In this document: positions 53,364 through 63,212 of the stretch, one piece after another
Layout of the letters: each line of letters begins with the position of its first letter
Numbering within the stretch: the stretch's first letter is position 1
DNA from: Calendula officinalis
Lineage: Eukaryota; Streptophyta; Magnoliopsida; Asterales; Asteraceae
Assembly (NCBI GenBank): GCA_963853835.1
Contig: OY970820.1
Coordinates: 72,226,909-72,290,908, forward strand
DNA: 64,000 bases
Direction of reading: 5' to 3'
Position numbers and translations under genes: made by a program
The notes under the pieces: generated by a model
Databases searched by the model: none
Told to the model about the DNA's origin: nothing
What the model saw: the letters and a program-made list of their open reading frames with translations, nothing else

Positions 53364-54254
53364 ATGGAAGGTGTTGAAGGTGTTGAAAGTGTTGGCGTTC
53401 CAAAAACTCGTCATTCAGGTCGACTTGATGGAAAGGGAGGAGTTGGTTTCAAAATAAAAATTCCACTTCGTGAAGAATTACAACTTGTTCATTTAGTAGT
53501 ATTAAAACATATGGCATGCCTTACTCCATTGCTTGATGAACATATGGATCTGTTAAAGTCGACCTTCCCTATTAAAGATGAAATGTGGTATATACAGAAT
53601 CAGAACAAGGAATTAGCAAGGTGGTTGAGAGAGAGGGCAACAAGGGACGACGTTGAACACACCGTACGCAGATTGGGAGTAGGAGCAGATGTTAGAGTAA
53701 AATCTTTCCAAGGATACGACATTAACGGCTATACATTTTACACCATTGATCAAGATAGAAAAAGTACAATGCAGAACAGTGGAGTCACAATGATAGTATC
53801 AACGACCGAATTCGATAGACGTGATCATGATACATTGATAAGAATAGCAAAAGATTCTTATTACGGTGTGATACAAGAAATATGGGAATTGAAGTATGGT
53901 GATTTCATAATTCCAGTATTCAAGTGTAAGTGGGTGTATAACCGTGGTCTTCTAGTTGATAAATATGGTTTCAAACTTGTGGACCTTGAAACTAATGGAT
54001 ATAAATCCGAACCATTCGTTCTCGCAAAACATGTTTCACAAGTTTTTTTCGTTCAAGATCCGAGCAAAGCAAAATACCACATTGTTCTACAGGGTAAAAG
54101 ACGTATTCTCAGGGTTGATGATGTTGTAGACGATGAAGAATACGATCACTTTGATGACCTAGTACCATTTTCGGTTTGTATCGATCCTCGTAATTTTGAA
54201 GACATGAATAGAACGACATATGTTAGAAATGACTTAGAAGGAACATATGTTTAA
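53364..54254 (+). pseudogene. CACTA TNP2 transposase, C-terminal part (DUF4216)
   Basis: 296 open codons beginning near GVPKTRHSGRLDGKGGVG. Conserved DUF4216 features are present: VKSFQGYDINGYTFYTIDQD, QNSGVTMIV, YYGVIQEIWELKYGDFIIPV, FKCKWV and KSEPFVLAKHVSQVFFVQDP. The region is open, but the gene as a whole is dead. It ends close to its natural stop (DLEGTYV). Confidence 0.88.
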
Positions 54255-54399
54255 TACATTATTGTGTATCTTAAGATATAATTTTATAATATTGTTTATG
54301 AGTTATATTTTTTATCACACGTATAATTGTCTTGTAACACACCTATTTTTATTGTAATGCACGTTTTTTGAAGTTCTAAAAAAGAAACTGAAAATAACC

Positions 54400-54650
54400 C
54401 GCTAAAACCAAATTAATTATTTGAAAATTTTCAACCAAACCGCTCCAACAAAAAGAACCAAAACCGCCCTATCTAAGCGAAACCGCTCCAACAAAAAGAC
54501 AAATACCCGCCCTATTAAAAGCAACCGCTCCAACAAAAAACGATTACCCGCCCTATTAAAAGCAACCGCACCAACAAAGAACCAAAACCGCTCTAACTAA
54601 TCTGCACCGCTCTAACTAATCGGAACCGCACCTCAGTAGAAACCCGCTAA
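54400..54650 (-). repeat. Internal cluster of inverted CACTA-type repeats
   Basis: AACCGCTCCAACAAAAAG, CGCCCTATTAAAAGC and GCACCGCTCTAACTAATC recur at least eight times, in the orientation opposite to the clusters at 37-38 kb and at 57 kb. Confidence 0.65.
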
Positions 54651-54925
54651 ATGAAATATTTTATTCGAATCTTTTCATCTCCCGGGAAACTTCTCCAAAA
54701 CACGAATCATTAATCACTTTCATCACAAAACCCTTTCTGCACCTTCTTCGGCGATTGTTGTCCTCTACTAAACTCTTTGAAAATCTCATATTATTATGTC
54801 GTTGGTTCATAGTTTACTCAGTCCGACCTTCGAGCATGGTAAATTTCATACATTAAAGTTGTAATAGCTCATAGTTTACTCAATCCTTTACATTTCATAT
54901 TGTTCTGTTGCATTGTAGTTTAGAA

Positions 54926-56700
54926 ATGGACGAACAACCGAACCGTAGAAGACGCAGAGGGGAACGTGGTGCTGCATCGTTTTCCAAGAAGTACCCCGAA
55001 GAAGTATTTAAAGTTGAGTTTGATGAGAACAACGTCCCGCAGAATAAGCATCTAATGTCGTGGTATGGGATGAAGGTTCAACATATAGTTAAGATTACAA
55101 TGGATATGTGTAAAGTTAAAAAAGAATTTTTTAAAGAACTTTGGTTGGAAGCCAAGGTACGGAATGAATTTAGTTGTCTTGCTCGTAATTTTTAGTTATT
55201 TTATTACAAATATTATATGCATTTCTGTTGTATTGAGTTTTAGAGGATGTGGAAAATCGAAAATGATAATGCAGAAAAATATATGCGGAAGAAAGCAATT
55301 AAACTTGGAACAAACTTTAGGTCTAGACTTGTCAAAAATTAATTTCTTACACAACAGAATTCTTGTGGAAAATATTCGTTTATTGAGCCAGAGGATTGGG
55401 ATGCATTTGTTTTACAAAAAACCACCCCAGAATTTATGGTAGGTTTGCACTTATTTACCTTGAGTTTGATATACACGTTATGATTATCAATTTTTTAATT
55501 TGTGAAGCGAAAAAAGGAGAAAGCACAAGCAAGCAATTCTAAAAGGAAATTCATAACCCGCTTAGGTCGAAGCGGTTGGGGCGGTTTATAAAAGAAAGAA
55601 AAGACCGTTTGGCCTGAACTTTTAGAAAAACATAATTTTCTTGGTGAGATTCAAAATGATCGTTCAAGACGATTTTTGATGGGTTGTTCCATAAAGGATA
55701 AAGAAGGAAAGGCTGAACTTCCAGAGGAAGCGATTGTTGCTTTCTGGCGTTTGGTAAACTAAATATTAATTTAATTGAGGAATGAGGAATTTTATCTTAT
55801 TGGTAACAAATATTTTTTATAGCTTGGGGAGGAGAAAAAGATGATCAAGGATGGGACTTATTTTGAGAATAAAGAAGATCCTTTAATTCGGGTTTATGGA
55901 CGTGAGCACGAGGGACGTTCCCGTATGGTATCCGAGCTAATTGGATATACTAAGGTTCCCAGAGGTTTAATAAGAAATGTGGACCCCGTACAGAGGCTTA
56001 CAAGCTCGGTAACCATGCATCATCATGTGGGTCTCGTGGAACGGCTACCCACTATCCACCAATTGAGGTAATGGTAATGATCATACTATTTATTGTTTTT
56101 ATTGTTTTACCTTATAATTTTATCTGGTTTGCAGCGCATCACACCATGTGAGATACGAATTAGGGTGGCTGATAGTGATTTTGTCACAGTTGGTTCTGGT
56201 ACGGCATGGCCAGCTTCCGAACAAGACAAAGAAGGTTGTGCAAGAGTCCAAGTAGAGCAGGTCGTTACATCATTCTTGGATTTGCCCGTTCATCCTTTAA
56301 CAAGAACAGATACAATTGATACGGTTGATAAGGCTTATCTTGAGTTTGTACAGTGGCCACGATATGCATTAAAGATATATTTTAGTATTAGATTAAAATA
56401 TATTTTTGTATGTTCTTATTATATAGGAATGAATGTTTTAGCTTCTACCGGGAAACCAACATGCTGTTGAAAACCAACATGCTGTTAAAAACCCATATAT
56501 CCCTGAAATGGCCTCGAGAGAATCCTCTCCATGGATGGACTCGACGAATTCTGTGTATCGTCCGAATTGTGATTTCTTGAGGAGAATCTTCCCGGCCAAA
56601 ATTCAGTTGATCCTCCCCATGGATCTTTTACACATATGGTTAGTCTTATAAACCTTTACACTTAATGATTTTTAATTACTAATGGTTTTACCATGGATCT
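54926..56700 (+). pseudogene. CACTA transposase_24-type (TNPA-like) gene, broken
   Basis: Exon 1 from 54926 (MDEQPNRRRRRGERG, VQHIVKITMDMCKVKKEFFK) to AAG|GTACGG near 55155; exon 2 from about 55243 with KLGTNFRSRLVKN, where TAA near 55339 interrupts; exon 3 about 55508-55755 with VWPELLEKHNFLGE and RRFLMGCSIKDKEGKAELPE after frame changes; exon 4 about 55825-56070 (IKDGTYFENKEDPLIRVYGR, TMHHHVGLVERLPTIHQL); exon 5 from about 56135 (ITPCEIRIRVADSDFVTVGS to LEFVQWPRYALK); remnants to 56700. Matches the fragment at 49-2332. Likely DNA-binding partner of TNP2; inactive here. Confidence 0.75.
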
Positions 56701-56921
56701 GTTTTTAGCTAAAAGCTATGGGAGGGCCACTTTTATTCCCAACCGACAATGCAGCCCCAACCACACACATCACGGTCACTACAACCGACTGCAGCCCTAA
56801 CCACACACATCTGCCGCGCGGCAAATTTTGTCGGGCCGTGAGCCCCAAATCCACCCAAATCAGTGGCTATGATATATTCTCACATTCTCACCCAATATAT
56901 TAATTCTCAAAGGAACTCATT

Positions 56922-56926
<5 letters not shown>

Positions 56927-57008
<82 letters not shown>
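56927..57008. repeat. (TA)n microsatellite, about 41 repeats
   Basis: Uninterrupted alternating A/T of about 82 bp in the 3' part of the CACTA element. The Tyr-Ile ORF across it is an artefact. Confidence 0.95.
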
Positions 57009-57013
<5 letters not shown>

Positions 57014-57084
57014 ATACAGATATTGTGGATTATTTTTTTTATTAATATTTTAACGCAATAGAGCGGTTCTATAATATTTGTGCG

Positions 57085-57320
57085 ATATATTAATAGGGCG
57101 GTGAAAACACTAGGGTGCGGTATACTAATAGATCGGTGGATATATTAGGGTGCGATATACTAATAGGGCGGTGGAAATGGTAGAGTAAACTTTATAAAAA
57201 GGGCGGTAAATATATTAGGGTGAGATATACTAATAGGGCGGTGAAAACGTTAGAGTGCGCTCTACTGATAGGGCGGTGTATATATTAGGGTGTGATTTAC
57301 TAATAGGGCAGTGTTCTTTT
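57085..57320 (+). repeat. Seven ~35-bp tandem repeats (right CACTA subterminal array)
   Basis: The unit is approximately TACTAATAGGGCGGTGAAAA followed by TATTAGGGTGCGATA, repeated about seven times with drift. GAGCGGTT at 57061 and GTGCGGTTTC at 57381 extend the cluster. Confidence 0.8.
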
Positions 57321-57463
57321 TTTATAGGGCGGTGTGTTTAAGAGGACGGGTCTTTTATTTGATAATGCGTACTTATTTGGTGCGGTTTCAAACCCGCAGC
57401 TTTTTATGTATTTACCCGCACCTTCAGACCTGTTCTGTACAAGTGTTTCCTTATTCTTGTATG

Positions 57464-58089
57464 TAACTGATATTTAGTTTCTTGTATTTGTACTCAATCT
57501 ACTAAATGAAGAAACACATCAAATTATATTCACTTTACATATTCATCAACTTTTAACAGGGCCGGTCCTGAACTCAAAGGCCCGGTACATTTTATGAAAA
57601 ATTAGGCCCTAAATCTTAAACGATCTAAAATTATAATTTATAAAAATTCCAACGTATAGTTTACGCTTATGATACCCGCTGGCTGTTAATATACTCCTTC
57701 CGTCCCAAATTTATTGTCCAATACAAAAAAACACATAGTTTAAGAAAAGTACATTAATTATACTATGTCACCAATAAAATTTGCTCTTTCCCACTTATAT
57801 GTTTTATGATTGGTTGAAATTAGGAAAGACGGTCTTTGTGGGAAAAACTAACATAGTATACTAGACAATAAAAATGGGACGAAGGGAGTAACATAATCTT
57901 ATTGTGCCAACTAGGAACCTAGCGGCCAAGCCTAATATATATGCAAGAAAATATTATGCCCCTTATTTTGGTAGGCCATGTTCACATGTACACTTCTAAC
58001 ACGTGTTGGGCAGGCCGTGCTTTTAAAGTAAATATATAAATTTTGATTTTCAGATATACCTTTTTTCTGAAGGTTGTGATTCTGTGAAT
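57464..58089. other. Intergenic DNA with hAT end and MITE
   Basis: CAGGGCCGGTCCTGAACTC at 57557 is a typical hAT left terminus; no right end was found. A Stowaway MITE lies inside (listed separately). Confidence 0.45.
57694..57888. mobile_element. Stowaway MITE (195 bp), TA duplication
   Basis: Ends CTCCTTCCGTCCCA and, inverted, CTCCCTTCGTCCCA with TA on both sides (57692-57693, 57889-57890). Matches the Tc1/mariner-derived Stowaway consensus CTCCCTCCGTCCC. Confidence 0.92.
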
Positions 58090-58795
58090 CTATAAACAGT
58101 TTAGAGATGTGGTCGTTTGAAATGATGGTGTTGCTATCAGATCGTCTTCCAAATCCAAAACTAGTAACCTCGGTTCTTTCTATCAGGTTAAATTAATGGA
58201 GTCATACATTTAGATTTCGTCTTTTTTGTTATGCATTTTCTCATTTAAATCTAGCTAACGATATTCGTTAATTGCAGGCGTTTTGGGGTGTTTCCATGTT
58301 TTCCGTAATAACTGAAGGCGTTTTGGGGTGTTTAGTGTTGATTTTAGGGCGAAAATGTGAACAAATATTGTCAAACCCCTTAATGTGTTTAGGGGAATTG
58401 TATTCATTATATAGAATAGATTACAACCAAGTCTCCATAAATAAAAGAGATAAGAAGGAAATAATATAAATACAATATACACAATATTGACAATAATAAA
58501 CTCTAATTAACTCCTATTAGAAAAGTATGGGAATATTGTTATAGCGAAGAAGAAGAAGTGGTGAGCTACATTTCACAAATGATGCTGCTTCTTGCAGCAT
58601 CTCATTTCATTGATGGCATCTAATCTGTGGTTTCGGGTGATAAAATCACGACTACTATTGTATTGTTTTTAACATGAACTCTTTACATATTTATGATTAT
58701 ATTTTAATTTCAAATTGCTAGGCACTATTAGAGGGAGTGGAAGACAAAAAAATTGGTGCAATTGTAAACTTGGGAGCTTATTATGTTATTGGAAT
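58090..58795 (+). pseudogene. MATE transporter pseudogene fragment
   Basis: Three blocks match exons of the 20.4-23.2 kb gene: exon 3 (58093-58187, MWSFEMMVLLSDRLPNPK), part of exon 5 (from about 58290, MFSVITEGVLG...SEEEEVV-like to VVSGD) and exon 6 (58722-58795, EDKKIGAIVNLGAYYVIG). Exons 1-2 and 4 and the start of exon 5 are absent. A 164-bp insertion at 58356 splits exon 5, TAA lies in GI*SVVSGD near 58620, and a Copia element cuts it off after YYVIG. Introns are retained, so this is a genomic paralogue, in the opposite orientation to the intact gene. Confidence 0.88.
58356..58519. mobile_element. 164-bp insertion, possible short solo LTR
   Basis: TGTGAACAAATATTGTCAAA...CTCCTATTA inserted in MATE exon 5, with GAAAA at 58351-58355 and 58520-58524. 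The intact paralogue reads CGAAAACTATGGG across the site. A 5-bp duplication and TG start fit a small LTR; the end is TTA rather than CA, so identity is uncertain. Confidence 0.65.
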
Positions 58796-58941
58796 TTAAC
58801 CGAAGATACACAATTATAGTATAGATAATTGACAAATTTAAATTATTGTGTAAATCTTTTGTATATGGAAGTTTGTTATATCTGTAATTATAAATACATC
58901 AATAAACTCTCCACAAAACAAGTGAAGATTGTTTTCTCATA

Positions 58942-58950
58942 TGGTATCAG
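58942..58950 (+). promoter_or_regulatory. Primer-binding site of the Ale-like element
   Basis: TGGTATCAG, tRNA-iMet type, about two bases after the LTR end. Confidence 0.75.
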
Positions 58951-59007
58951 CCATACACGATCCCTCACCTTAAACCCTAGCTGCCGCACATCTTCTTCTC
59001 CAAAGAA

Positions 59008-60783
59008 ATGGCTGCCGGCAGCCCCTCTTCTTCAACCACTAATTACGATGCTCCTCTTTCACTCTCAACCATACTTCATATGATTACACTGAAACTTACC
59101 TCAACTAATTACCTCCTATGGCACAAACAAATGATCCCGCTACTATCCTATCAACATCGAACTGGTTACTTCGATGGTTCTATCCCCGCACCATCTCCTG
59201 CTATCACTTCTGATCAGTCGACATCCGTCAATCCCGCTTACACCGCCTGGATCGCTGCTGATCAGAGGGCTCTCATCATTATTCAGTCATCATTATCGGT
59301 AGAGTCAATGGCCGAAACCTTGGGGCATACCACATCCCATGCGGTGTGGACTGCTCTTGAATCGACATATCGTCATGATTCCATCGAACGGGTTCACACC
59401 CTTCGCGACTCTCTCCGCACCATTAAAAAAAGATCATCTACTGTTGGTGAATATGCAAGAAAATTCAAGCACCTTTGTGACCAACTCACTGCCATAGGAC
59501 ACCCACTTGATGACAATGATAAAAGTCATTGGTTTCTTTGTGGTCTTGGCTCCTCATTTGAAACATTCTCGACCACTCAACGGCTCATTACCCCGCGGCC
59601 TCTGTTTCGCGATCTCGTCTCTCAAGCCGAGAGTCACGAGATGTTTCTACAAAGTATTAGTGACTCGACTGTCGTACCGGTTGCATTTAATGTCACCGCC
59701 TCTCGCCATGAAAATTCTTCAAATCGTGGCCGTGATCATTCTACATACCAGGGTAACTCATCGCGTGGACGGGGCCGTGGTTCTCGCCGGCCTCCTCATT
59801 GCCAACTATGTAGAAAAGATGGACACTATGCAAATGTTTGCCCTAGTTTGCCCACCTTTGCTCTTCAATCTCCAACTCTTGATGCTCATTTAGCCGAAGC
59901 TTTTCAAGCTCAATGCAACACCTCCTCTCCGGATTGGTATGTTGACATTGGCGCTTCCGCACACATGCCCTCATCTCCCGGTCATCTTGATACATCTACA
60001 TCTTATTCCAGTAATGAACTTGTTTATTTTGGCAATGGTGCAAGTGCCTCCATTTCTCATATTGGGAAATCTCGTATTACTCCTAATATCTCTTTATTTG
60101 ATATGTTTGTTATACCAACGTTGACTAAAAGTCTACTCTCTGTTAGTAGGTCAACTCAGGATAATCAAGTTGATGTTTTATTTTCTGACCCCATGTTTTT
60201 CATTCAGAGCCGCAAGTCAAGGGAGACACTCGCTCAAGGAAAACGTAGGAACGGCTTATATGTTCTCGAGCAAGGTCAAAGAGCTTTTTTAGCTAAACTT
60301 TCCTCTCGACGAATACAAGCCTCCTTTGAAGTGTGGCATTCTCGTTTAGGTCATGCATCTTATGACATTATTTCTAGTTTAAATAAGTTGGGTTATTTGT
60401 CGGTTAATTCTGTTTTACCTAACCCACGTTTATGCTCCTCTTGTCAATTGTCAAAGAGCAAACATTTACCTTTTGATATCAATTTAAAACGTCCTTTACA
60501 TATGTTGGATTTGATTCATTGTGATTATGCCATCTTTGTTGATATTGCTCACGATTTTCATGGTTTTATCCTTTAAAAGCAAAATCGGATTTTTATAACG
60601 TGTTTGAAACATTTATAACATTTGTGCAAACACAATTTTCTTGCAAGATTAAACAATTTCAATCGGACAGGGGCACCGAATTTAACAACAATCGGGTGTG
60701 ATCTCTTCTTGCTAAAAATGGTACTCATCATCGGTTTTCGTGTCCTTATACACCTCAACAAAACGGTCGTGCTGAGCCTAAAC
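59008..60783 (+). pseudogene. Gag-Pol (gag, protease, part of integrase), Ale-like Copia
   Basis: 522 open codons: Copia Gag (LTSTNYLLWHKQMIPLL, VGEYARKFKHLCDQLTAIGH), an Arg/Gly-rich linker, knuckle CQLCRKDGHYANVC (about residue 267), protease site WYVDIGASAHM (usual DTGAS is DIGAS here), pre-integrase WHSRLGHASYDIISSLNKLG...CSSCQLSKSKHLPF. The frame ends at 60576 in a damaged integrase start (DLIHCDYAIF). Remnants KIKQFQSDRGTEFN and YTPQQNGRAE continue to 60783, where element C cuts the gene. Coding DNA here is more G/C-rich than its surroundings. Confidence 0.85.
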
Positions 60784-61480
60784 TGTAGGAAAACCTTGTA
60801 GTATTCACATGGCGGAACTTGAATACCACAATACTGGATCTCTACTAGTCAATGAGATCACGAGAAAGAGAAGATGATGAACATTACGTTTAGATAGCTA
60901 AAGAAGTGATCCACCTCTACTGCACCACCTGGACACGCTGCAAGACCGCGTTGTACCAACAAAGTATCACACAAGAACTTGTATGTGTGTGTGTGTGTTT
61001 TTCTTTCGTCGAACACCAAAACCAAAAAACCCTTGGGGTTTTGTTTCATCGATCGGCCTAAGGGAGAGAGGAGGGTGTAGGGTTTTGAGTGTGTAAAGTG
61101 ATTAACCCTTAAACCTTAACCTTAAACCTTTATTTATAATGTCTTAAGTTACAGTTAAGTCCTTGGAGTTGAATTATGATTAATCTCATAATTAAACTTC
61201 CTATTAACACTTTAAACCCTTGGACTTTTACTAGTTAATTAATTAACTATTAATTAACTGTCCGTTAAATATTTAACCTAATATTTAACCATCCTCATAA
61301 ATAATAATTAACTTATTATTATTTATCCTCTTCTTTATAATTAACTTAACTAGTTAATTATTCCACACAACTTACTTTATTCGGTTGTCCATTATTGGGT
61401 GTGTAGTGGTGTGACCCTTTGGTGTCTTATAACATTGTACACGGTGACACGTGTACTTATCTGTGCACATAAATCCTTCA
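60784..61480 (-). repeat. 3' LTR of element C (697 bp)
   Basis: Starts TGAAGGATTTATGTGCACAG at 61480, nearly the same as the A/B LTR start, and ends GGTTTTCCTACA at 60784. A TTTATAAATAAAGG-type TATA box lies near 61135 (minus strand). A (TG)n run is near 60980. Confidence 0.85.
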
Positions 61481-62100
61481 GATACGCCATTCCTCCTTTC
61501 TGATACGCCATTCATCTGAGGCGTATACGGAGGTGTGAGTTGTGATAAAATCCCACATTCCTTCAAATGATCGTCGAACTCTTGGCTCAAATATTCGCCT
61601 CCTCGGTCAGACCGAAGTGACTTAATTTTCTTGCCTAGTTGGTTCTCTACTTCCCTCTGATATTCTTTGAACTTGTCAAAGCTCTCAGACTTTAGTCTCA
61701 TAAGAAAGACATAACCATATCTACTGAAGTCGTCAGTAAAGGTAATGAAGTAGCGGTATCCTCCTCTGGCTTCTGGAGTAAAGGGTCCACACACATCTGT
61801 GTGTATAATCCCTAACAACTCGCCTGCCCTTTCATTGTAGTGGTTGAAAGGGTCTTTTGTCATCTTGCCAGATAAACAAGCTTCGCATATTGCATATGAT
61901 TCCAAATCAAATGGCTCTAGAATTCCATCATCGTGGAGCTTCTTAATGCGAGTCTCGTTTATATGACCTAAACGACAATGCCAAAGATAAGTTTGATTCA
62001 AGTTACTCTTGGATCTTTTACTTATATGATAAATGTCTCGTTCTATGTTATTTAGATTTAACGTGTATAGACCATTATGAGAGCTTGCGTTAAAATATAA
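61481..62100 (-). pseudogene. Integrase of element C, truncated
   Basis: Pre-integrase zinc site YLWHCRLGHINETRIKKLHD...CEACLSGKMTK, then the core with Asp in IIHTDVCGPF, Asp in LRSDRGGEYLSQEF and Glu in NGVSERRN. Immediately after this the sequence switches to the LTR. GGAATGGCGTATC occurs on both sides of the switch (about 61482-61520), so the deletion of RT and RNase H probably occurred through a short repeat. Confidence 0.88.
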
Positions 62101-62111
62101 AATGTCATCTT

Positions 62112-63212
62112 TTAAACACGAAATTCTTTTTCCATAAAACTCATAATAAAAACCGCTGTCAATAAGTAAATCAAATGAAATAACATTCTTAATAAGTCTA
62201 GGAACATAATAACAATCTTTAATTCCAAGACTCTTCCCGAAGGCAACTTGAGAAGATATGTTCCTACGGCTTCAGCTCCAACCTTGGAACCTTCGCCTAC
62301 TCGTAGTTCAACATCCCTTCGTCCCAGCCTCCTGTTCTTCTTAAATCCCTGCAAATGATTGCAAATGTGATGACCACATCTGGTATCCAATACCGAGGAT
62401 TCACTAGAAGTAACGAGACAATCAATCATAAAGATACCTGAATCGCTGACAAAGTCACCGTCCAACAGCCCCACGTCCGACGTGTGCTCGCAAATATCCT
62501 TGCTGCCACAAGCTGGGCAACACAAATCAGCAAAGTCATTCAACCACTCTTGAAACTCGTCCTCCTGAATCTCGGGGAGAGATTCTTCCTCTGGCCTTTG
62601 AACATCGCGTATACACAAGAGATTCTCGTGTACACCCGTGACACTCAAATCAAAATTCCCGACTATACGTACTACCCTGTCCTGATAGTACTGAGTGAGA
62701 GATCCAAAACAGAACAGGACTTGTTCATGCTCGTTTGATGTGCCAGTAACTAGGGTGAGACAATCTAGTAACCTCCTTATGTTAATAAGGTGATCACTTA
62801 GTGGTTGATCATCTTTCATTTTTGACGAAATGATTTCTTGTAAAATGAATTGCTTGCTATCTTCAGTACTATCTTTAAACGTCTCCTCAAGATACTGGAC
62901 AAACTTATAGCATGGTTTCTTACGTAGATTATCAGTAAGCTCTGATAATGAAGTAAGAATAAGAATCGACATGACTTGTGATTCATCTGCCAGATACTGA
63001 TAATAAGCGTCAAGCTCATCATCCTGGGCATATTGCCCTGGTTGTCCCTTGGGCACCTCGTCTATCACGTACAGTAGATTCTGTGCTTTTAGGTAACTCC
63101 TAAAGTGCACTTTCCAAACTTTGCAGTTCGGACCAGTAAGCTTCCATTTTCCAGTGATGAACTTTCGTGATTCGTTTGGTGAGTAAAACGGAATTTCTGA
63201 CGGTACAGACAT
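62112..63212 (-). pseudogene. Gag-protease of element C
   Basis: 366 open codons. Copia Gag features: NESRKFITGKWKLTGPNCKV, WKVHFRSYLKAQNLLYVIDE, the UBN2-like helices and SKMKDDQPLSDHLINIRRLL. The nucleocapsid region holds CCPACGSKDICEH instead of an intact CCHC knuckle. Protease site SSVLDTRCGHHIC (homologues usually have DTG). A frameshift near 62225 leaves the natural continuation (PRLIKNVISFDLL-like) in another frame. The ATG follows the conserved leader as in A and B, yet the Gag sequences are very different. Confidence 0.8.

Larger units (their letters stand above)
37045..57463 (+). mobile_element. Degenerate CACTA (En/Spm) element with nested insertions
   Basis: The interior is clear: TNP2-type transposase (39061-54254 without insertions), a transposase_24 gene (54926-56700) and clusters of AGCGGTT/AACCGCTC subterminal-type repeats at 37.06-37.31, 38.15-38.34, 54.40-54.65 and 57.05-57.43 kb. 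The ends are guesses: CATCAAGAAAAATA at 37045 and, inverted, CATACAAGAATAAGG at 57463 both resemble the CACTACAAGAAAA terminus, but no 3-bp duplication was seen. About 11.9 kb of it is a hAT MITE with a nested Copia element. Two small non-transposase genes lie between the left repeats and TNP2. Confidence 0.7.
58796..60783 (+). mobile_element. Copia element (short LTR, Ale-like), 3'-interrupted
   Basis: Short 5' LTR (about 58796-58939), PBS, gag-pol. Inserted in MATE exon 6 and itself interrupted at 60784 by element C. The rest of its pol and the 3' LTR are outside the window. Very short LTRs and a single Gag-Pol frame suit the Ale lineage. Confidence 0.8.

Noticed and set aside
56863..57045. 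Tyr-Ile repeat ORF
   Set aside because: Translation of a (TA)n microsatellite.
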